A DNA stretch of 64,000 nt from Chloroflexota bacterium (GTDB lineage: Bacteria > Chloroflexota > Dormibacteria > Dormibacterales > Dormibacteraceae), in contig VBEG01000025.1 in assembly GCA_005882115.1 (NCBI GenBank), forward strand, positions 1 through 64,000, in the 5' to 3' direction. Position 1 is the stretch's first letter. Each line of letters starts with the position of its first letter. Positions 53,464 through 61,621 of the stretch are shown here, piece after piece. The position numbers and the translations under genes are program-made. The notes under the pieces are model-generated. The model was not told where the DNA came from, ran no database searches, and saw only the letters and a list, made by a program, of their open reading frames with translations.

Positions 53464-54237
53464 GTGCTGGAAGTCGACAACCTCGCCAAGCGATACGGCG
53501 ACGTGCTCGCGCTCGAGGACCTGACCGTCCGCGTCGAGGGGGGGAAGTGCCTCGTCCTCCTCGGTCGCAACGGCGCGGGTAAGACGACCGCGCTGCGCTG
53601 CATGGCCGGCGTGCTGCCGCCCACCGCTGGCACTGTCAAGGTCGACGGCATCGACGCCGCCGACGATCCTGCCGCCGTACGCGCGCGCGTTGGCCTGATG
53701 CCGGAGGTGCCCGGACTCTACGAGCGCATGTCCGCCCGCGACTATCTCGACTATTTCGGAGCGATCTACGACATCGAGCCGGGCCTGCGCAAGCGGAGGA
53801 TCTCCGAGCTCCTCGAACTCTTTGAGCTCGCGGATGCGGGCGACCGCTGGCTCGGCACCTTCTCGAAAGGCATGCGGCAGAAGGTCGCGCTCATTCGCGC
53901 GACGTTGCACCGTCCGCGCCTGGTGCTGGCCGACGAGCCGACATCGGCGCTCGACCCGGACAGCGCGCGCCGCGCGTGGGATTACCTCAACTATCTGAAG
54001 AGCGACGGCTGCGCGCTCGTGATCTGCACTCACAGCATGGAGGAGGCGGAGCACCTTGCAGGAGACATCGGAATCATGTCGGCCGGCCGCGCGCTCGCCG
54101 TTGGCAACATGGCCGCGCTGCGTCGCCGCTCAGGTTTGAAAAAGCGTAAGCAGGTGCGCGAGCTGCCGACGCTGCAGGACATCTACCTCGCGATTGTGGG
54201 CAACCACTATGCGTTGGCCGAAACTCGAACGGCGTAA
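53464..54237 (+). CDS. ABC transporter ATP-binding protein
   Basis: LLGRNGAGKTTALRCMAG, FSKGMRQKVALIRATLHRPRLVLADEPTSALD. Confidence 0.94.
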   Translation: MLEVDNLAKRYGDVLALEDLTVRVEGGKCLVLLGRNGAGKTTALRCMAGVLPPTAGTVKVDGIDAADDPAAVRARVGLMPEVPGLYERMSARDYLDYFGAIYDIEPGLRKRRISELLELFELADAGDRWLGTFSKGMRQKVALIRATLHRPRLVLADEPTSALDPDSARRAWDYLNYLKSDGCALVICTHSMEEAEHLAGDIGIMSAGRALAVGNMAALRRRSGLKKRKQVRELPTLQDIYLAIVGNHYALAETRTA

Positions 54238-55540
54238 GGCTGCCCTCGTCGCGGCCCGCGACCTGCGCGACGCGATAAGCGAGCTGCGCCTCATCGCCGC
54301 CATGGTCGCGTTGACGCTGGCGATTCCGATCGCCTCGGGGTCAGGCGTGCGCGCGCTCGCGACGTTCGGGGGTGGCACCTCTGTTGTCAACCGCCTGGCG
54401 CTCGTCGGCGCGTTCTTCGTCGTGTTCATCCCCGCCAGCTTCTCGCTGGTGCTCGCCCTCGAGTCATTCGTCGGTGAGCGCGAGCGCACCACGCTCGAGG
54501 TCCTGCTCTCCACGCCGCTGCGCGAGGCCGAGATCTACGCGGGCAAGGTGGCAGCGGTGCTCAGCGTTTCGCTCGCGCTGTGCTACGGCGGATTGATTGT
54601 CTACTGCTTGCTGACGTTTCCTGGCCTCGGCTACTTTCCGCTCGGCATCCTCCTGGCCCTGGCCTTGTCCACGTTCTGCCAGGTGGCGGCGATGGTGGCC
54701 GGGGCCGTGATCATCAGCCTCAACGCCCGGACCATGCGCGCCGCCAACGTGATGGCTTCTTTCATCATCCTGCCGATGTCAGTCGTCCTCCAGGTCGAGG
54801 CAGCCCTCATCCTGCTCGGCCGCGCGGAATTCCTGTGGGGTTTCGCGCTCTTGATGACGATCGTGGCGATCGTCCTCGTACGCATGGGCTTCAATGGGTT
54901 CTCGCGAGAAGCGCTGCTCGCGCGGGAGGTGGGTCTGAAGAATCCTTTTGGGCGGGCCCTCGATGCGGTGCGCGCGAGCTTCGCCATGCGTCCCACGTTC
55001 TTCCGTCTCGTCTGGATGCGGCGCATCCCGATGCTGATCGCCGCGGCCGGCTTTCCTGTGGGCGCTTGGATCGGCTACCTGGCCGGCTCGACCAACGTCA
55101 TCCCGGCGGTCGTGCTGCGGCCAGTGCTGTCAAGCCTGGTGCGGTCCACCGGGGACGGAGGAGGAGTTGAGCAGGCGCTGACGATCTTCGGACACAACCT
55201 GCTCGCCTTTGTCCTTGTCGCGCTGCTCGCGATCGTGACCGTTGGCGTGAGCGGCTTTCTGCTCACGTTTGCGCCAGGCTTCATTCTTGGTTTCGCCGCG
55301 GCCCTGTCGTCGTGGAGCATCGCGCTGACCGGAATCGTCCCCAACGGATTCGTCGAGATCCCCGCTGCGATCATCGCGGGCGGCCTGGCGATCCAGGTCG
55401 GCGCGGCGGCGATCCACATGGACGCGCGTGGCGGATGGAGTGCCCGGGTGCTCGCCGCGCTGGCCGACTACGTCCGCGCGCTGCGGTGGCTCGTGCCGGC
55501 GCTGGCCGTGGCGGCGGTGCTCGAAGTCTTCCTGGGCTGA
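54209..55540 (+). CDS. ABC-2-type permease region followed by a SpoIIM/DUF95-like C-terminal region
   Basis: SFVGERERTTLEVLLSTPL (ABC-2 permease); C-term IVPNGFVEIPAAIIAGGLAIQVG resembles SpoIIM. Confidence 0.75.
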   Translation: MRWPKLERRKAALVAARDLRDAISELRLIAAMVALTLAIPIASGSGVRALATFGGGTSVVNRLALVGAFFVVFIPASFSLVLALESFVGERERTTLEVLLSTPLREAEIYAGKVAAVLSVSLALCYGGLIVYCLLTFPGLGYFPLGILLALALSTFCQVAAMVAGAVIISLNARTMRAANVMASFIILPMSVVLQVEAALILLGRAEFLWGFALLMTIVAIVLVRMGFNGFSREALLAREVGLKNPFGRALDAVRASFAMRPTFFRLVWMRRIPMLIAAAGFPVGAWIGYLAGSTNVIPAVVLRPVLSSLVRSTGDGGGVEQALTIFGHNLLAFVLVALLAIVTVGVSGFLLTFAPGFILGFAAALSSWSIALTGIVPNGFVEIPAAIIAGGLAIQVGAAAIHMDARGGWSARVLAALADYVRALRWLVPALAVAAVLEVFLG

Positions 55541-56757
55541 CCGAAGACCTCAGGCCGCAGCAGGCGTACGAGCAGCACGACCGCGCCGGCGATCGACGCC
55601 CCGATCGCCATGGCCCAGGGCGCCCCGAGCAGCGTCGCGAGCGCGCCCGCCTGGGTCGCGCCGAGGGGACCCACGCCGATCAGAGCCTCCGCGTAGAGGG
55701 CCATCACGCGACCGCGCAGGTGGTCGGGAGTGATGGTCTGGATGCGGCTGTTGGCAGCCGCGACGAACGAGATCTGGCTGTACCCCGCCACGAACAGCGT
55801 GACCAGCGAGACGGCGAAGACGCGAGAGGCCGAGAACTCGAGCAGCGCGCCGACCCAGATGGCCGCCATCCACAACTGCCGGCGCGGATCAGCCGCGAGA
55901 TTGGGAAAGAACGCAAGCGTCAGAGCGCCGGCCAGCGAGCCGAGGCCCATTGAAGCGAGCAAGAATCCGAAGCCGTGCGCTCCCACATGAAGCACCTGGT
56001 CGGCGAACAATGGCATCAACGTCGTGCGGTTCATCGCGAAGAGCGAGAACACCGCGACGACGAGCAGCAGCATCCCGACCACAGGCTCCCGTCGCGCGTA
56101 GGCGGCGCCCTGCGCGATGCGTGTCAGCACCGGCTGCTCCTCGTGCCTCGGCGCGGTGGCCGGCAGGTTTCGCATCCACAGCAGCGCGCCGATCGCGGCC
56201 AGGTAGCTCACGGAGTTGAGCAGGAAGCAGATCGGGACGCCGACGACCGCAATGAGGATGCCGGCGATCGACGGTCCGATCACCGCCGAGGCGTTGAAGA
56301 CCGAGGAGTTGAGCGCGATCGCGTTCATGAGGTCTTGCTTGCCGACCATGTCGACCTGGAACGCCTGCCGCGTCGGGACGTCGAGGGCGTTGATCGTGCC
56401 CGTCGCCACCGCTGCCAGAACCACCATCCAGTACTGCGCGTGGCCGCTCGTCGTCAGCGCGAACAGAACAAACGGAGGCACCACGAAAGACGTCTGGGTC
56501 ACGAGAAGGACGGTTCGCTTGCGGTAGCGATCCGCGATCTCACCGGCAAAGGGGCTGAGGATGAGCACCGGAAGGAACTGCGCGGCGAGCACCAGCCCGA
56601 CCAGAAATCCGTTGTGGGTCAGCTCCAGCGCCAGCCAGGGCAGAGCGACCGTCTGCATCCACGTCCCGATCGTCGAGACGATCTGGCCGACCAGGAACAA
56701 CCGGTAGTTGCGATGCCGCAGCGCGCCCAACATGCGGCCGGGAACTACATCAGACAC
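55468..56757 (-). CDS. MFS transporter (EntS-like)
   Basis: LRHRNYRLFLVGQIVSTIGTWMQTVALPWLAL. Confidence 0.93.
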   Translation of the reverse strand: MSDVVPGRMLGALRHRNYRLFLVGQIVSTIGTWMQTVALPWLALELTHNGFLVGLVLAAQFLPVLILSPFAGEIADRYRKRTVLLVTQTSFVVPPFVLFALTTSGHAQYWMVVLAAVATGTINALDVPTRQAFQVDMVGKQDLMNAIALNSSVFNASAVIGPSIAGILIAVVGVPICFLLNSVSYLAAIGALLWMRNLPATAPRHEEQPVLTRIAQGAAYARREPVVGMLLLVVAVFSLFAMNRTTLMPLFADQVLHVGAHGFGFLLASMGLGSLAGALTLAFFPNLAADPRRQLWMAAIWVGALLEFSASRVFAVSLVTLFVAGYSQISFVAAANSRIQTITPDHLRGRVMALYAEALIGVGPLGATQAGALATLLGAPWAMAIGASIAGAVVLLVRLLRPEVFGQPRKTSSTAATASAGTSHRSART

Positions 56758-56776
56758 TTGATGCGATCATCGCAGT

Positions 56777-57238
56777 GTGGCCAAGCTGCACGAGGTGGTC
56801 GACATCGATGCGCCCGTCGAGCGCGTCTGGGCGGTGGTCGCAGAGGACGTGAGGAACGTGCCGAGATGGTCGTCCAACCTTGACAAGGTGGAGAAGCTCG
56901 ACGATGGACCGCCGGGAAAGGGGACGCGTTACCGCTACCACCTCGACCTGGGCGGCCACAAGGAAAAGCTCGAGGTGGAGCAGGACGTTTACAACAAGCC
57001 CAAGAAGTGTTCGGGCAGGTTCATCAAGGGCCCGCTCAACGGGACCTGGTCCTACACATACACGCAGCGCAAAGACGGATCGACTCGATTGGTCTATGAC
57101 ATGAACTACCAGCTCGGTGGCCTTCTTCGCTTCGCGACGGGCGTTCTCGGACCCCAATATGCAGCGGGGATTCGCAAGAACATGGAGGCGCTCAAGCGGT
57201 ATATCGAATCCGGGAAAGGGCCGGCCGTTAAGAAGTAA
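56777..57238 (+). CDS. SRPBCC/polyketide cyclase-like protein
   Basis: VVDIDAPVERVWAVVAEDVRNVPRWSSNLDKVEKL. Confidence 0.85.
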   Translation: MAKLHEVVDIDAPVERVWAVVAEDVRNVPRWSSNLDKVEKLDDGPPGKGTRYRYHLDLGGHKEKLEVEQDVYNKPKKCSGRFIKGPLNGTWSYTYTQRKDGSTRLVYDMNYQLGGLLRFATGVLGPQYAAGIRKNMEALKRYIESGKGPAVKK

Positions 57239-57611
57239 CCGCCTCGGCCTCGATCTCCACCTTCCAGCGCTCGTCGAGCAGCCCTTTCACCACAACCATG
57301 GTCGCCGCCGGCCGTGCCGCGCCCATCGCTTCGCCGTGTGCGCGACCGACCGCATCGCCGAACGATGCGTCGGTGACGAACATCCGCGTTCGCACTACGT
57401 GTTCGACCGAGGCTCCCACTTCGGTCAACGCGATGCCGATGATCTCGAAACACCTCTTGGCCTGGACATAGGGATCAGGGTCGACAGATCCGTCCGGCCA
57501 GACCGGCGCCGTGCCTGAGACCAGGACCCGATCCCCGACCCGCAGGGCGCGGCAGAAGCCGATCGTCTTCTCAAACGGCGAACCTGAGCTGACCCGTTGC
57601 CGGTCGTTCAG
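57228..57611 (-). CDS. RidA family protein, apparent CTG start
   Basis: SSGSPFEKTIGFCRALRVGDRVLVSGTAP...VVRTRMFVTD...RPAATMVVV; N-terminus lies upstream of the first TTG (57428). Confidence 0.88.
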   Translation of the reverse strand: MNDRQRVSSGSPFEKTIGFCRALRVGDRVLVSGTAPVWPDGSVDPDPYVQAKRCFEIIGIALTEVGASVEHVVRTRMFVTDASFGDAVGRAHGEAMGAARPAATMVVVKGLLDERWKVEIEAEAVTS

Positions 57612-58066
57612 GGTCTGCGAAACGGGAGCAGCTCCAGCTGCTCGAAGCGATCCTGGACCGCGGTGCGGAGCTCGCTGACGAGCGTCTTCAGGCGTTCCTG
57701 CGAACTGCTGTCGGTGATGTTCACGACGCGGATTCGTCGCAGCGTCGTCTGCAGCGCGTATAGCCCCGCAGGTTCGTTGCCTGCGATGCGCGCGGCTCCG
57801 TTGCGGATGTCCCGCGCCACGTCTTCATGGCCGTGTGCGCGCATCCAGTTGGCAAGTCGGGCCGCGGCGACGAGGACGCGCTGGGTCTTGGGGTTGAGGG
57901 TAGGCGCCACCACTTCGCGCGGCCGTCGCGGCTCGAACAGAGAAGGGATTCCGCTGAAACGAGGCACGGATTTGAGCCGCTGGACGAGCGAACGGGGCCC
58001 GATCATGACGAGTATCCCGGCGCCAACCAGGAGGACGACGACAAACCCTACGATCGCGTCCAGCAT
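57608..58066 (-). CDS. Membrane-anchored protein, unknown function
   Basis: 152 aa; N-terminal TM LDAIVGFVVVLLVGAGILVMIG. Confidence 0.65.
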   Translation of the reverse strand: MLDAIVGFVVVLLVGAGILVMIGPRSLVQRLKSVPRFSGIPSLFEPRRPREVVAPTLNPKTQRVLVAAARLANWMRAHGHEDVARDIRNGAARIAGNEPAGLYALQTTLRRIRVVNITDSSSQERLKTLVSELRTAVQDRFEQLELLPFRRP

Positions 58067-58127
58067 TTTTCCCTAGGTTACGCTTGGAAGGCATCGGTTT
58101 TGCAACCGTTTACCAGGGGGTTGAGGC

Positions 58128-58886
58128 TTGGCTCCCATCGCAGTCATCACCGGAGCTTCATCGGGGATCGGGGCCGCAACCGCGATCGCGCTCGGCCGCC
58201 ACGGCTACAAGGTCGTGATCGGCGCGCGGCGGATCGAACGGCTCCAGCGGGTCGCGGGCGAAGAGGGAGTTGCCCTGCGTCTCGACGTGACCGACGAGCA
58301 GAGCGTCAAGGAATTTGTCCGCGAAGTGGCCAAGCGCTTTGGCCACATCGACCTCCTGGTCAACAACGCCGGCGGCGCGTTCGGCTTGAACAGCGTGGCT
58401 CAGGCGGTCGACGACGAGTGGATCGGGATGTGGAAGACCAACGTGCTCGGCCTCATGTGGATGACCCGTGCCTGCCTGCCGTTGTTGCGCCAAGCCAGGC
58501 ACGGCCATATCGTCAACATCGGTTCCATCGCCGGCTTCGAGACATATAAAGGAGGCGCGGGCTACACGGCTGCCAAGCACGCCGTGCGAGCGATCACGAA
58601 GACCCTCCGGCTGGAGCTGAACGGCGAGCCGATTCGCGTCACGGAGATCGCGCCTGGGCTGGTCGAGACCGAGTTCAGCGTGGTGCGTTTTCACGGCGAC
58701 CGCAAAGCCGCCAAGGCGGTTTATGAAGGAATCAAGCCGCTGACCGCCGAAGACATCGCCGACTGCATCGTGTTCGCCGTCACGCGACCACCGCATGTCG
58801 ACATCGATGAGATCGTGGTCCGGCCGGTCGCGCAAGCCAACGTGACCACGGTCGCACGCAAAGTCACCAATACGCGCAAGCGCTAG
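58128..58886 (+). CDS. SDR family oxidoreductase
   Basis: VITGASSGIGAATAIAL, LVNNAGGAFG, YTAAKHAVRAITKTLRLEL; TTG start. Confidence 0.94.
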   Translation: MAPIAVITGASSGIGAATAIALGRHGYKVVIGARRIERLQRVAGEEGVALRLDVTDEQSVKEFVREVAKRFGHIDLLVNNAGGAFGLNSVAQAVDDEWIGMWKTNVLGLMWMTRACLPLLRQARHGHIVNIGSIAGFETYKGGAGYTAAKHAVRAITKTLRLELNGEPIRVTEIAPGLVETEFSVVRFHGDRKAAKAVYEGIKPLTAEDIADCIVFAVTRPPHVDIDEIVVRPVAQANVTTVARKVTNTRKR

Positions 58887-59019
58887 CCTGCCTCACACAG
58901 CCCTCTCCTCGCGGGGGTCAGCTCCCGTCCGCCGTTGCGCTCGAAAACGACCGCGTGCATCAGGCTGGTTGCTCCTCCTACTTGATCAAACCGGCCGCAC
59001 GGGCCTCCTCTTTCGTCAT

Positions 59020-59178
59020 TCAACAACCGGGCTCGCCGTAGTTGCCGCAGCAGCCGCGTCCACCGGCCTTCCTGCGGACATTGCTGACCATCAGGCGCAT
59101 GCGTTCGAAGGGCGAATAGGGTCCCGCCGCGAGATTGCGAACGAAGCTAGAGGGCGAAGGACGCAGCCGCCGGCTCAT
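59020..59178 (-). CDS. Small 52-aa protein ending in CCGNYGEPGC
   Basis: MSRRLRPSPSSFVRNLAAGPYSPFERMRLMVSNVRRKAGGRGCCGNYGEPGC; ATG in the repeat edge. Confidence 0.5.
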   Translation of the reverse strand: MSRRLRPSPSSFVRNLAAGPYSPFERMRLMVSNVRRKAGGRGCCGNYGEPGC

Positions 59179-59548
59179 TCGTAGGTCAATTGTTGCCTTT
59201 CGATTCAAGACGAGCATTGTCGGCAGGCCGGATTTACTCCGGCCGCCACCGGGTGGCGTCCACCAAACGCCTGCCAAACGCGGCCGGCCATCGCAGGGGA
59301 TGGCCCGCGGAAGGGGACAGAGTCCTCTTCCGCGATTTCATTCGTAGGTCAATTGTTGCCTTTCGATTCAAGACGAGCATTGTCGGCAGGCCGGATTTAC
59401 TCCGGCCGCCACCCGTCAAGACGAGCATTGTCGGCAGGCCGGATCTACTCCGGCCGCCACCGGGTGGCGTCCACCAAACGCCTGCCAATCGCGGCCGGCC
59501 ATCACAGGGGATGGCCCGCGGAAGGGGACGGAGTGATCTTCCGCGATT
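59175..59548. repeat. Nested tandem repeat: 163-bp unit (59175-59337) and second unit (59338-59548) with an extra 48-bp duplication
   Basis: Core AGGCCGGATTTACTCCGGCCGCCACC at 59225, 59388 and 59436 (one T>C). Confidence 0.92.
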
Positions 59549-59941
59549 TCATTCGTAATAGTTGTCTTTGTACTCGATCCAGCCTGGATTGGGACAGCCG
59601 CTGGAGGTGTGGGCGTGCGTGCAGTGCACGCCATAGCGCGGACCTGGGTCGATGTAGAGCTCGCCGTGGATCACGAGCCCATCACCTTTGTGAACCGGTA
59701 CGTACTGGGCGAGGCTCGTGTTGTGGTCGACCTCGAGCATCTCTCCTGTGGCCGCGCGGACCTCGAAGCGCTCGTGGTCACCGGATTGCACCGGATCGCT
59801 CAATGCCGTCGCGTCGAAAGTGACTTCGGCTCCACCGCGGTTGTTCTGGATCTCGCGATGTAGGCCCTGGTCGTCGGCAGTCTCCCGGCCGCCGCACGCG
59901 GCCAGCACGAGCGCCGCGAAAAGGCACGCCGCGAGCCTCAC
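59549..59941 (-). CDS. Lipoprotein with DUF3465-like domain
   Basis: Lipobox LVLAAC; GDHERFEVRAATGEMLEVDHNTSLAQYVPVHKGDGLVIHGE...GWIEYKDNYYE. Confidence 0.75.
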   Translation of the reverse strand: MRLAACLFAALVLAACGGRETADDQGLHREIQNNRGGAEVTFDATALSDPVQSGDHERFEVRAATGEMLEVDHNTSLAQYVPVHKGDGLVIHGELYIDPGPRYGVHCTHAHTSSGCPNPGWIEYKDNYYE

Positions 59942-60642
59942 TTCGACAGAGCTTGCTCGAGGGTGATCTTGCCTTCGTACAGCGCCTTGCCGAGAATCGC
60001 CGCTTGGGCGCCGGCCGCGGCGATGCGGCGGAGGTCGTCGACCGACGCCACGCCGCCCGAGTACTGCAGCTCGAGCTTTGTCATCTTGCGCACCCGTGCA
60101 AGCGTCTGCAGGTCAGGGCCGGACATGGTGCCGTCGCGGTCGATGCACGTAAGGATCACCCCCGCGAGTGGCAGGTCGGCCCACCGGCCTACCAGCGCTT
60201 TCAGCACGACGGGGTCGGTGTCGAGCCAGCCGCTCACAGCAGCCTTGTTGTCACGGACGTCGAGCGCCGCCAGGATCCGTCCGGGATGCCCGAACGCGCA
60301 CCGTTCAAAGAGATGCGGATCGCGGACCGCGGCGGTCGCCATCACCACCCATTGCGCACCGCCGTCCAGCAAGGCTGCCACGGACTCTTCGCTGCGCACG
60401 CCCCCCGCGACCTGCAGCTGGATGCCGGACCCCTGGAGCACGCGCGCAATCACCGCTCGGTTGCTGGCAGAGCCGCGAGCGGCGTCCAGGTCGACGACGT
60501 GCAAGCGCTTTGCTCCCGCGGCGGCGAATCGCTGCGCCACCTCCACGGGGTCGTCGGCGTAGATGGTCGGGCTGTCGTATTTGCCTTGGGTCAGGCGGAC
60601 GCAGCGCCCACCGAGGATGTCGATGGCCGGGATTACGTCCAC
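59938..60642 (-). CDS. hisA: Phosphoribosylformimino-5-aminoimidazole carboxamide ribotide isomerase
   Basis: VIPAIDILGGRCVRLTQGKY, LHVVDLDAARG, GGVRSEESVAALL. Confidence 0.94.
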   Translation of the reverse strand: MDVIPAIDILGGRCVRLTQGKYDSPTIYADDPVEVAQRFAAAGAKRLHVVDLDAARGSASNRAVIARVLQGSGIQLQVAGGVRSEESVAALLDGGAQWVVMATAAVRDPHLFERCAFGHPGRILAALDVRDNKAAVSGWLDTDPVVLKALVGRWADLPLAGVILTCIDRDGTMSGPDLQTLARVRKMTKLELQYSGGVASVDDLRRIAAAGAQAAILGKALYEGKITLEQALSK

Positions 60643-60655
60643 CCTGAAGTGTCGG

Positions 60656-61147
60656 TTAGCGGTAGTTCGTGAACTGGAGCGGGACCGGGATGTCCTCCGC
60701 GTCGCGCAGGGTCTTGATCACCTGCTGGAGCGTGTCCTTGTCCTTGCTAACGACGCGCAGCTGGTCGCCCTGGATCCGGACCTGCAGCTTGTTGGAAACG
60801 TTCTGGATCCGCTTGCGCAAGTCGCGCGCGAGCTCGTCGTTGATGCCCGCATTGAGTCGGACGTCGATCTGGCCGCGACCCTTGCCGACAGTCTTTGGAT
60901 CGCCCGCCTGGAAGAGCTTCGGCGAAAGCTGCCGGCGCGCGGCCTTCTCGCGCAGCACCTGGAGAGCGGCCCTGGCCCGGTCCTCGCTCGCCGACTCGAT
61001 CTGGATCACCTCGCCCTGATGGTCGTAGCTCGTCGCGGTGTCTTTGAAGTCGAAGCGGGTCGCGACTTCCCGCCGGGCCTGATCGACTGCGTTCGTCAGC
61101 TCTGCGGGATTGAACTCGGAAACGACGTCGAAGGAGTACTCAGCCAC
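60656..61147 (-). CDS. YajQ family nucleotide-binding protein
   Basis: YSFDVVSEFNPAELTNAVDQARREVATRFDFKDT. Confidence 0.93.
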   Translation of the reverse strand: MAEYSFDVVSEFNPAELTNAVDQARREVATRFDFKDTATSYDHQGEVIQIESASEDRARAALQVLREKAARRQLSPKLFQAGDPKTVGKGRGQIDVRLNAGINDELARDLRKRIQNVSNKLQVRIQGDQLRVVSKDKDTLQQVIKTLRDAEDIPVPLQFTNYR

Positions 61148-61529
61148 CGCTGTGCATGATCGCGTTGAACCCCGCTACGAACGCCGCGACAGCCAGGGCG
61201 ACGCCGACCAACGACGAGATCGCGAGCATGGCGCCTATGCCGGCCGTGGCTTCGTCCAGGGGTTCTGGGGGAGGCTTGTCGTAAGGGTCGGGTCCGTAGT
61301 CGAGGTCGTACACACCTTCCTCACGAGCCCGCGCGACCAGCTCGTCGAGTACCGGCTTGACGCCGGCCGGCAGGGCTTTGCCCTCCAGGTTGGCGACCGC
61401 CTCCTTGAGGTTGTCACGCGTTCGCCCCAGCTCGGCGACGACCATGTCCAGCGTCGCGGTGCTGGCGGGGGTCGGGTGCTCGCGCCGGAGGTCGGCGATG
61501 ATGCCGTACACGCTCACGTCGCGATTCAT
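61140..61529 (-). CDS. Hypothetical protein with C-terminal TM
   Basis: MNRDVSVYGIIADLRREHP... IGAMLAISSLVGVALAVAAFVAGF. Confidence 0.65.
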   Translation of the reverse strand: MNRDVSVYGIIADLRREHPTPASTATLDMVVAELGRTRDNLKEAVANLEGKALPAGVKPVLDELVARAREEGVYDLDYGPDPYDKPPPEPLDEATAGIGAMLAISSLVGVALAVAAFVAGFNAIMHSGG

Positions 61530-61537
61530 AACAGATT

Positions 61538-61595
61538 CTCTTCCCCGCACGCCGGGGAAGGTGACCCTTCGCGAAGCGAACGGCCAGATGGGGGC
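61538..61595. repeat. Two-hairpin palindromic element (possible copy 3 of dispersed family)
   Basis: CTTCCCCG..CGGGGAAG, then CTTCGCGAAG and GATGGGGGC. Confidence 0.55.
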
Positions 61596-61621
61596 TTTCG
61601 GAGGGCAATACACTTTATTCA

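Noticed and set aside
58887-59019. Possible tRNA or ncRNA in the gap after the SDR gene
   Set aside because: No cloverleaf, CCA end or anticodon arm recognised.
59175-59548. Possible CRISPR array
   Set aside because: Only three cores with unequal spacing (163 and 48 bp), and the intervening sequence is itself repeated rather than unique spacers.
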